Below, piece after piece: positions 10,501 through 18,908 of a stretch of 21,907 nt of DNA; position 1 is the first letter of the stretch, and each line of letters opens with the position of its first letter. Position numbers and translations under genes: made by a program. Below the pieces are notes generated by a model that worked only from the letters and a program-made list of their open reading frames with translations, was not told the DNA's origin and made no database searches. This DNA comes from Auxenochlorella pyrenoidosa (taxonomy: Eukaryota > Chlorophyta > Trebouxiophyceae > Chlorellales > Chlorellaceae): the NCBI GenBank assembly GCA_001430745.1, contig KQ481977.1:683009-704915 (forward strand), read 5' to 3'.

Positions 10501-12622
10501 CCACCAGGCTGGCCGAGCTCTCGGGGCTCAGCTGCACCGTGTGCTGCGCCGACAGCAACGTGCGCAGGCCCACGGCGCCGTGCACCTGCGGGGTGGCGGC
10601 AACGGGGCCATGCAGCGCAGGGGCAGTGAGGCGGTGCGAGCCTGCTGGGCCAAGCCATGCTGGAGCCCACGCCCAGCTGGGCACCCGCGCAGGCTTGGCG
10701 GGCCGCGCCGCCACGCACAGAGGCGACGCCGTGATCACCTGCGCCGACCACCCACGATCACTCATTCAGGCATGCCCCCAGGCCCGCGGGTGGAGGGCAG
10801 CAGCGCACCTCCAAGCTGGAGTAATCAGCAAAGTGGCGCTTGTACCCCGCCAGGAAGGAGCCGCCGCCGACGTTCTTGCGCACGTTGACCAGGCCTGCGG
10901 GCCAGGGCCGGCAGGCAGGTTGGCGAGCAGGCAGATGTGGTGCAAGCAAGAATACCCTTGCAAACGGCAGGGTCGCGGCCGTCTGCAGCCGGCAGCAGGC
11001 TCCCAAGGACCGCCTGGCTGCGCCACGGCTGCGCCCATCCAGCTGGGCAGTGTGGACACAGCTGCACCCCTGCGCAGTGCAGCACACGCTGCATTGCATG
11101 CCAGCAGCTGCCGGCAGAGACAGACAGACAGCAGCAGCAGCACGGCGGCAGCAGCAGCGGTAACAGCACAGCGTGTGCAGCAGCAGCCGCGGCAGCGGCA
11201 GCAGCGGCGGCCAGCCCACCCCCAAGGTGCGCCACGTCCTGCTCCGAGCCCAGCCAGCCCCAGTCGCGGCTCTCCAGGGGGACGTCCAGGCCGGAGGTCA
11301 TGTAGATGTTGATGAGCTCGGGGGCGCGGGCCAGGTGGGGCGCATACGGGTTCACCAGCGCTGCGGGCAGCAGGTGGGCCCAGGGAGAGGGGGCAAGCGC
11401 AGTGCAGGTTGGCGGCGCTGGCTGGCAAGCCGCGTGCGCGCCGACAGCCGCTGTTCCTGCCCGGGGGCGCCAGCGCGTGTGTTCAGGCAGCATGCATGAG
11501 AACGAGGCAGGCCTGCGAGCCCAAAAGGGGGCGGAAGGGCCTGCACAAAAGGAGCCCGCGCAGGACCCATGGCAACTGCCCCAGGCATCGAGCCCGCACT
11601 GCGTGCAGCCCTCTTCAGGTTGGACGCGCAGCACAGCTGGCCCTGTCGCGGCTGCATACGGGCTTCCGCCTCTGCCCCATACCAAAGCGGAACCCAAAAC
11701 GAGGGATCAGGTCGAGAGGAAGCCAAAACGAGGAATCAGGCCGGGAGGGCGGCGGCGCGCACCCGTGGCATCAATCTTGAACTGGTACACGCCCCGGTAG
11801 TTGACCGACGCCTCCAGCTCCGCCTTCTTCTGCTGCTGCTGGAAGGCCTCCCACTCCGCCCGCAGCTCCTCCCGCGTCTTCAGCTTGTCCCCCACCTGCA
11901 GCGGGGAGGGGGGCAGGCGGGCGCTGCTGAGGGAGGGGCGGTGGTACGGAGGGGGCACGCAAGGGATGCATGGCATGCGGCTGCAGCCGCCTTGGCGCCA
12001 GCCGGGTAGTGCATCTGAAGTCGGCACGCGCAGGCAAGCAGCACAATTAAGCCAGGGCGGGACTGAGGGAGGGCAGTTACCACGTTGGCATGCAACGAGC
12101 CCTTCCATGCCAGCAGGCCGCCTGACTAGACAACACAACAGCAGGCATGGGGTCCGCCGCCGGTGCGACCCTCCAGCTCCCCTCTTGCACCTGCAGGCCC
12201 GCCGCCAGCCCCTCCTTGCCATAGACATCGTAAATGTCACGTTTCTGAGGATCGCTCAGAACCTGCAGCCAGCAAACGCAGCATGCAGGCAAGGTGAGGC
12301 GCACTGTGGGCCCAGGCCCGGGGAGCGTGCAGGCAGCGCGCTGCTGGAGCCTGCGCAGTGCATTACCCATGCCCAAGGCAGCCTCACACGCACACAGCAT
12401 CTCAATACTGCCAGACAGGCCAACCCCCACCTCATAGGCCTCCTGAATGCGCGTGAAGAGCAGCGCCGCCTCGTCGTGGTGCGCCGCGTTGGCGACCTTG
12501 TCCGGGTGCAGCGTTGTGGCCAGCTGCCGGTAGGCGCGCTTGATCTCGTCATCGCTGGCCCCCGGCGACACGCCCAGCAGGGCGTAGAAGGAGCGCTCGT
12601 CGTCTGCAGGGCTCTCGGCCAT
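7554..12622 (-). CDS. DNAJC11: DNAJC11 / OWL1-type J-domain protein
   Basis: J-protein co-chaperone of the DNAJC11 family. The animal member associates with the mitochondrial MICOS/SAM machinery; the Arabidopsis member OWL1 is linked to very-low-fluence light responses. Which role applies here is unknown. Exons: 12622-12431, 12262-12191, 11895-11763, 11360-11220, 10894-10809, 10585-10466, 10130-9996, 9785-9615, 9447-9266, 8792-8314, 8127-8045, 7793-7554. Every junction keeps phase, totalling 677 aa. The J domain fills residues 1-75, with HPD at 39-41. The middle is a beta-rich region ([21 protein letters not shown] through VGLQ). The C-terminal DUF3395-like domain starts near 351 and includes [10 protein letters not shown], then [16 protein letters not shown] and [12 protein letters not shown]. 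It is split by a 70-residue Ala/Gln/Pro-rich insert (about 477-550). The last exon has an acidic then Ala/Ser-rich tail. Intron 8 is GC-AG. The first ATG before the J domain is the start. Confidence 0.92.
9448..9614 (-). other. GC-AG intron (DNAJC11 intron 8)
   Basis: Exon 8 must end after codons for VGLQ, because the family continues directly into [10 protein letters not shown] encoded from 9447. The minus-strand junction reads CTGCAG|GCAAGG, a GC 5' splice site with a good exon-side match, and ends at the acceptor CGCAG. No GT donor nearby keeps the phase. Confidence 0.75.
11118..11216. repeat. CAG/CGG-rich simple sequence in a DNAJC11 intron
   Basis: Interrupted runs of CAG, CGG and related triplets lie inside intron 4 of DNAJC11 (10895-11219), reaching almost to the 5' splice site. 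On the minus strand they read as GCT/GCC repeats and extend an open frame past the exon end as poly-alanine, which is a false extension of exon 4. Confidence 0.7.
11692..11748. repeat. Imperfect 29-bp direct repeat in a DNAJC11 intron
   Basis: Two copies of CCAAAACGAGGRATCAGG plus a similar purine-rich tail begin near 11693 and 11722. They lie in intron 3 (11361-11762), ending just before the 5' splice site side of exon 3. No function is evident. Confidence 0.7.
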
Positions 12623-13020
12623 GGGCTTTTCGTTCGCAAGCTTCCAATGGCGATGTCACCGACTCTTGTAATCTAATGGAGGGTGAAGAGCTTGTGAAGA
12701 TTGCTTCCAGTGCTGCAGAGGCCCCCGGTAGCTTGCACGCCGGGCTGCGACAGCAACCCCGAGATCAGTGCTGGTTTGAGTGACTTCGATTGCTTCTGCG
12801 GAGCCTATGCGATCGGACTGCATCTGTGCGCCTTCAGCATGAAAACCGTGCTGAGCTCCAGCCGCAGCAGCCTCCCTTCAGGGCAGCGGTGCTGCCGTCC
12901 TTAATATCCAGCTCTCAGTGAAGGGTGCAGTCCATTTACCGGGACCCGGCGGCCCGACAGGCGCCCTGAACAACCGCCCGGCGATGGTCTGACGGCCGGA
13001 CGCCCTCCCCAGACATTGAG
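12623..13020. promoter_or_regulatory. Divergent promoter region between DNAJC11 and the MAPKKK
   Basis: The two ATGs point away from each other and are 398 bp apart, so both promoters and both 5' UTRs must fit here unless an upstream exon exists. A plus-strand CCAAT at 12644-12648 lies close to the DNAJC11 start and is probably within its 5' UTR. An AT-rich patch TTAATATC at about 12901-12908, roughly 115 bp before the MAPKKK ATG, is the best TATA-like candidate on that side. I saw no other clear element. Confidence 0.55.
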
Positions 13021-16000
13021 ATGGGCCAGTGCTTCAGCAGCCCTGCAGGCGACTCGGGACAGGCGAGCCTGCCTTGCCTGGCGCCGGCTGTTGTTGGCCG
13101 CTGTGGCCCTGCCTCTTCGGAGCCCGCCGCTCTACGCCGCGCGTAAACAGCGTGGAAGTAGACCAGAGGCCGTGCGCCGCTCCGCCCTGCCTTCCACCGA
13201 CAGACTGCCTGCCGCCCCGCCTCGCCATGTGCAGCAGTGGCAGGTCGGCGGGCTTGCGCCCTTTGACGCCGGCGCGAGGCAGTATGGCGGCCTGGAACAA
13301 TCCAAGCCGGCTGGTGGATACACCACCACGGTGGGGTTTGACAGCAAGACATTCGTACGAAGCTTGCACATGCCGCATGCACCCCAGCTCGACCTGCTGC
13401 CCAACATGCCAGGCCCTCTACTCAGGCGCATGCAACCAATCATTGCTGACCCTTGCAGGCGGATGTGGGGATGAAGCCTGCATCGCGTGATGACAAGCCG
13501 GCATTCGTGTTCATGCACGACAAGCCAGCGCCTGCGCCGCTGCAGCTTGAGCGCATCGAGGAGGATGCGACGCTGCGTGGTGCGCATGCAGGCGGCTTCG
13601 AGCTTGCCGCCGCATGGAGAGTCATCTGCTGACCGGCTGCTGCCTGCTTTGTGACTTGGGCCGTGCAGATTTCCCATCTGTGCCCCTGCCTCTGCCCTGC
13701 AGCCGACAGCTCGCCGCTCAAGCAGGCTGGGATGCCCTCGGAAGGCAGCGGCGGCGGCATGGGCGCCGCCGGCGGCAGTGCTGTGCCGCACCAGCAGCGC
13801 AAGCCCATCAGCTGGACCAAGGGCGAGCTCGTGGGGCAGGGCGCGTTTGGCAGCGTATTTGTAGCCATGGACAACGACACGGGCGAGCTGATTGCGGTCA
13901 AGCAGGTGAGGGCGCACGAACGCTGGGTCAGCATGGCGCAGGCGGATACTCAACGCAGCAGCCAGCAGAGGGCGGCTGCTTGCCTGCAACTGCTTGCCCG
14001 CAGCCGTCGTCAAGCATACCTTCTGCTGGGCTCAGCCAGCACCGGTTGGCACCCCTTCTACTACACCTCGCCAGGTGCATGTGCCGCGCGGCGGCGGCGC
14101 GCATGCCAAGAAAGTAGAGGAGAATGTCCGATCGGTGGAGGAGGAGGTGCAGCTGCTGCAGCAGTTTGACCACCCCAACATTGTGCGCTACCTGGTGAGC
14201 CTGGCTGCACGGCCTCCTGGGCAGGGTGGCAGGCGACACATGCAGAGAGTGGACGCCGCATTGACGAGTCCAGTTCTGGCCCAGCCTTGCCTGCTGCAGC
14301 TTCCTTGCCCGCGGACGGCCAGCCTTACTGTGTTGCCCTCACTCTGCCCACCTTTCCAAGTGGCTGGTGCCCCAATTTGCTTCATGAGCGTCAAGCTGTG
14401 GCTGCCATGCACTCGCGCCGCAGGGCACCGAAAAGACGGAGGAGGCGCTCAACATTTTCCTGGAGTATGTACCTGGCGGCTCCATCGCCTCGCTTCTGGC
14501 CAAGTTTGGCAGCTTCAAGGAGGCAGTGATCAAGGTGTACACCAAGCAGATCTTGCTGGGCCTGGAATACCTGCACAGGTGCGGGCTAAGCAAGCTGTCC
14601 GGGTGGCTTGGGCGGTGCCCTGGCCCTCTGCTAGCCCAATCGCCTTCTGGCTGTATCTCCGCGGCTGTGTTGCGCCTCTCATCCGACGCGGCCCTCGCCA
14701 CGTCCCGCCACGCGCAGCAAGGGCATCATGCACCGCGACATCAAGGGCGCCAACATCCTGGTGGACAACACCGGCCTGGTCAAGCTGGCGGACTTCGGGG
14801 CGAGCAAGAAGCTGGAGGACCTGGTGACAGTTGGTGGGTGCATGGCAAGGGCGGTCTGGGGGAGCGCCCGGCAGGAGGGCAAGGACAGGCAGGAAAGGGC
14901 TCGGAAACGCGGCGGCATGCGGCATGCACAGCAGAGGTGGGCGCCTTCGCTAAGAGCTCAGCTGCATGCCAAGAGCATCTGGCGGGGCCTGGCAATGCTG
15001 CGCGGCCCCCCCCTGACGGCACCCACTCCCCGCGTGCTGCTGCGCCGCAGCCGACGGCAACAAGTCGGTGCGCGGCACCCCCTACTGGATGGCCCCCGAG
15101 GTGATCACGCAGACCGGGCACGGCCGGCAGGCCGACCTGTGGAGCGTGGCCTGCACGGTGCTGGAGATGGCCACGGGGCGGCCGCCCTGGAGCACGCAGT
15201 ACCCCAGCCAGGTGGGGAGGCAGCCGGGGGCATGGTGCCGTGCCGCGCGGTGCCTCGAGCGCATTTTGACATGCCATCGCATCAGTGCTGCGGAGACAGG
15301 CATGGAAGAGGGGGCGTGCCCGTGCCTGCTGCTTGCTGTGGGGCCGTGCTTCCGCCTCTCGATGGCGCCCCATGCTCCCATGCCTGTCCTTGCAGGTGGC
15401 CGCCATGTTCCACATCGCCTCGTCCAAGGGCCCGCCCGAGATCCCGCAGCACCTCTCCCCGGAGTGCAAGGACTTCCTCTACCTCTGCTTCAACCGGGAC
15501 TGGAAGGCGCGCCCCATGGCGCCCACGCTGCTGCGCCACCCCTTCCTGGCAGACGTGCCTGTCCGCTCGCAGAATGGGGGGCCCTCCCCCAGCGCTGCGC
15601 TGCTCGCTCAGGTGGGGCTGCAGGGCAGGTTGTGCGCGGCAGAGACACAGGCATGGGAAATCTACTGAGCTCGATTGGCTGAGCATGCCTGCGCCAGTTT
15701 CTGATTTGCTGCGCCCTGCAGTCAGTAACCGTCACCACCCAGCCCGCCTGGATGCGCTCCGCTGCAGGCCTGGCGCGCGCCTCGCGCCTCTGGGGTGACC
15801 AGTGCAGCAGTGCCCGAGCCCAGTGACAGCCAGTTTGGGACGCCATCCCCCCTGAACCCCAAGCTGGCGGGCATGTCCGGCGGTGCTGCCCGCATCAGCC
15901 TGCAGACCACAGAGGGTGGCGCTGCTGGGGAAGGCGCTGCGGCGCTGAGCCCGCTGGGTCAGCATGCCGCCTCGCGTCGCCCGCAATGGGACTCTGCGGC

Positions 16001-18135
16001 AGCGCCTGCGCCCCTGCAGCAGCAGCAGCAGCAGCCAGCTCTGAGCCGAGAGTTCAGCGCTGCTGCCCGCCTGGGGGGCAGCCCCACCAAACGGTCCGCC
16101 ATGTCACTGCGCGCCAGCGCCCCTGTGTTCAGTGGCTATGCCTCGGTGGCGCTGTCGCAGCAGATGGAGGATGCAAAACCGCTGGTGCCCAGGCCTGCAC
16201 GGCCCTCAGCGGTCGGCACTGCTGCACCGGAGGTGCATCCGCAGCCGGCAGGCAGCAGCGCGCTGCGCGGCAGCAGGGACAGCGCCATCAGCGGCACGGC
16301 CTCGTCTGCTGCCACAGGGGCATCCGACACCTCCAGCCAACTGCAGCAGTCTGAGCTGCGGCGCAGCAGCAGCGGTCTGCAGCCTGAGGAGGAGGTCGTC
16401 TCGCATGCAGCTGCCCCTGCTGCAGCTCCAGCCGGGGTGCCCGAGCGGGAGGCGGAGCAGCCAGCAGCCCCACCGGCACAGGCGCATGAGCAGCTGGAAG
16501 AGGAAGGCCTGGTGGGGCCGGCACCCGGCGAGACCCCGGCAGCGGTGCGCCAGCGCCCGGGCGTGCAGGACCTGCTGCAGCCTAAAGCGCAGCCACCAGG
16601 CCCGGCAGGCGCGACCCCTAGCAGCGCAGGCAACTCCAGCGGAACCAACAAGGTCAGAGATCAGGCTTGCATGAGCAGGCCTGTGGTTGCGCAGGGAGGG
16701 GGGCCCAGTTGTGCAGCTGGGCGTCTCCAAGCCCGCAAACAACGCGGACCTCCCTCATTGCTGTATCCGTAAGCTCTGCCACGCTCCCTTCCCGCCCTGT
16801 GTCCCCCCAGCGCAAACCATTCTCCACCCGTTGCCCTGCCGCAGAGCGACTACAACCCAATGGAGGAGCCCTCCTGGCTGCACCCCCACGAGTCGCCGCT
16901 GCCTGGGGATGGGACCCCCACAAGTGCCCTTGCCGCCGGCAGCCCGCCGCAGCGCGCCCCCGCAGCTGCCGGCGACCTGGAGGCGTCCAGCCGTGCAGCG
17001 CCAGGCGCAGCGCTGGCTGAGGCTGGAGCGGCCGCAGCTGCCGGCGCAGCGCAGCGGCCCGCCGCGGCTCAGCAGGGCGGCGCTGCAGCGGCCAGCGAGT
17101 ACGACCAGCACCCTTCTGCGGAGCACATGGTGTGGACCAACGACGACGGCGACATCGATGCCCTGCCCTGGGACATGGGTGGCTGGAGCACAGGCAGCAG
17201 TGCAGAACGGGCAGCCGCGGGGCAGCAGCAGGAGCAGCAGCCGCCGGCGGGGCAGCCGCGGCAGCAGGGCCAGGTGCAGGGCAAGCTGCCAGCAGACCCT
17301 GTGGATGAGGATGCGCTGATTGGCGCGCTGCGCCGCAAGGTGCGCAGCCTTGGCCTGCCTCCCGGCCTGAACACTCCTGGATGCCTGCGCACAGTTGGGG
17401 CACAAACGCTTCAGTTTCATGTGCGTGGTGATGAGTTGCTGGCGAATGCCAAGCCACGCCTAACATGTGCCTCCTTGCGCCCTGCTGCAGGCCCAGCACG
17501 ACGTGCGTGCCTCCATGGCGCTCTTTGAGAAGAGCCTCAACATCCCTGCAGTGCACGAGCCGCCCTCGCCGAAATCCGCCGCTGCCGCGGCTGGCAGCTG
17601 CGGCTGCACGCCTCGCACCATTGCAGCGGTGCACAGTATGCCGCCACCGCTGTCGGCGGCAGCGCAGCCGGCGCCCGCCTCTGGTGCACCGCTGCACCCC
17701 ACAGCGGAGAGCATCGAAAGCTTGGGCGCACCCCCGCCGCCTGGGCCCCCCCTGCGTGCAACTCCTGCGGCTGCTGCCGCTGCTGCCGCTGCTGCTACAG
17801 ACGGCAGCCATCGGCGGGCCGCGGCGGTACAGCACCTGCTGTCGGGCGTGCGGCCTACAGCCACAGGGGCGCCACCGCCGCCCTCACCGCTGCAGGCAGC
17901 CGTCGGTGGGCTGGCAGAGCTGGGCTATGCAGGTGCAGCGGGTGGCATGCCGAGTGCAGCCAGCAAGGCTGGCGGCAGCGACCGCGAATCTATCTGGCAG
18001 CAGGAGCTCAGCCAGGAGCTGTACAGGGTCAAGGCGTCCTCCGCAGCGGGTAACGGCGCCGGCGCCGTGCCCAACCGGCGCATGAGCATGCACGGCAGTC
18101 CGCTGAAGAGCAGGCTGCATGCGCTGCACCCCTGA
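13021..18135 (+). CDS. NPK1/ANP-type MAP kinase kinase kinase
   Basis: Serine/threonine kinase of the MEKK/NPK1-ANP class, expected to phosphorylate MAP kinase kinases; in plants this class acts in cytokinesis and oxidative-stress signalling. Exons: 13021-13142, 13204-13354, 13459-13579, 13703-13905, 14075-14194, 14424-14578, 14718-14833, 15051-15211, 15396-15611, 15768-16652, 16845-17339, 17491-18135, giving 1129 aa. The kinase domain is about 168-434: glycine loop GQGAFG 176-181, lysine K198 (AVK), hinge LEYVPGGS, catalytic HRDIKGAN 296-303, DFG 316-318, activation segment ending GTPYWMAPE 338-346, and subdomain XI arginine in KARPM. All catalytic residues are present. The N-terminus MGQCFSS fits N-myristoylation (Gly2, Ser6) with a palmitoylatable Cys4. 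The 690-residue tail is low complexity with S/T-P sites ([17 protein letters not shown]), a Q6 run, NPMEEPSW and a helical [12 protein letters not shown] block. Kinase exons are secure; exon 1 and its 61-nt intron (GTAAAC donor) are less certain. Confidence 0.9.
16017..16034 (+). repeat. (CAG)6 encoding polyglutamine in the MAPKKK tail
   Basis: Six uninterrupted CAG codons encode a Q6 run in exon 10, in the disordered region after the kinase domain. It is a likely length-polymorphic microsatellite. Confidence 0.95.
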
Positions 18136-18908
18136 GCACTGCGATTGCTAGCTGGCAGTGTACCCTCATTCTTTGCTGTATGCCTTTCTTCCCTGCCTCC
18201 TTTGTGAGGCCCCTCCAGTCCTCCCGCCTGTGAGCTGCCGGGCAAGGTGTTGTGTGCCACCAGTTCCTGCCTGCCCAGCGCCTCCAGCCCTCGGCCCACG
18301 CTCACTCCAATGCCTGCTGGACTGTCCAGCCGACACCTGCACAGCATCAACTGCGTGGAAGATGGGTGGCATGGTGTTTGGGGCTGTGGCATTGCGGGGG
18401 GTCACTCTTGCAGCGGCGCCCAGCAGCCAGCTTCCCAGCAGGTATCCCTGCAGCCAGGAGGGACGGACGGTTTCCCGGACGTGCGGCGGCTCAGGCAGCC
18501 TTTACCTGGCTGCTGTTGGCGACAACAAATCAAAAGAGCCAGCACGGCCGCGCTCAGGAGCGTGCGCAGCTGACGAGGAGGCGGACTACGTGGCCTGCCG
18601 GTCGAAGCGCAGTCCTGCTTGGGGGGCCGAGCCCGCTCAGAGCTTTGAATTCTTACGGAATCAAATAATTTATCCACAGCGCTGCGCCAGGACGCGCGCA
18701 CCCGGGCGCTTGGCCCTGTGGAGGACCGGGCGGACCCTGTTCGCAGCGTGAGTGGCCTTCAAGGCTTCCCACACGCAGCCTAGATGGTGCAATGGCTCGC
18801 CACAGCGCTCGTCCGATGCTCCTCCGACCGGGCAGCTGCGCTTGTGGCCAACCGGGTGCGTGCTTCACCCTGGTTTGCAGAACTTCCCCAAGCAAAAATC
18901 AAGCCACC
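18136..18908. promoter_or_regulatory. Spacer: MAPKKK 3' UTR and promoter of the Cys-rich gene
   Basis: No gene is supported in this 773-bp stretch. The MAPKKK 3' UTR starts at its left end; I see no TGTAA, only TGTAC at 18159-18163. An unusually AT-rich island at 18644-18674, containing CAAATAATTTATCC, stands out from the GC-rich background about 235-265 bp before the next ATG and is the best core-promoter candidate. Inside it, TTTGA and TCAAA form the outer arms of an imperfect 22-bp palindrome (18644-18665). Confidence 0.5.

Noticed and set aside
10586..10765. Upstream extension of the DNAJC11 frame ([13 protein letters not shown]...) as coding
   Set aside because: The frame happens to stay open through the intron, but joining exon 5 (SSLE) directly to [11 protein letters not shown] fits the family better and both splice sites are good.
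11118..11219. Poly-alanine extension of DNAJC11 exon 4
   Set aside because: It is the intronic triplet repeat read through the donor; phase and homology require exon 4 to end at 11220.
15721..15767. Alternative acceptor at 15720 for MAPKKK exon 10
   Set aside because: The resulting frame ([10 protein letters not shown]...) ends at a stop after about 34 codons, while the acceptor at 15767 keeps the phase into a long open exon.
18158..18751. 197-codon plus-strand open frame between the MAPKKK and the Cys-rich gene
   Set aside because: No recognisable domain or good start, and it overlaps the expected 3' UTR and promoter. Open frames of this length are common by chance at this GC content.
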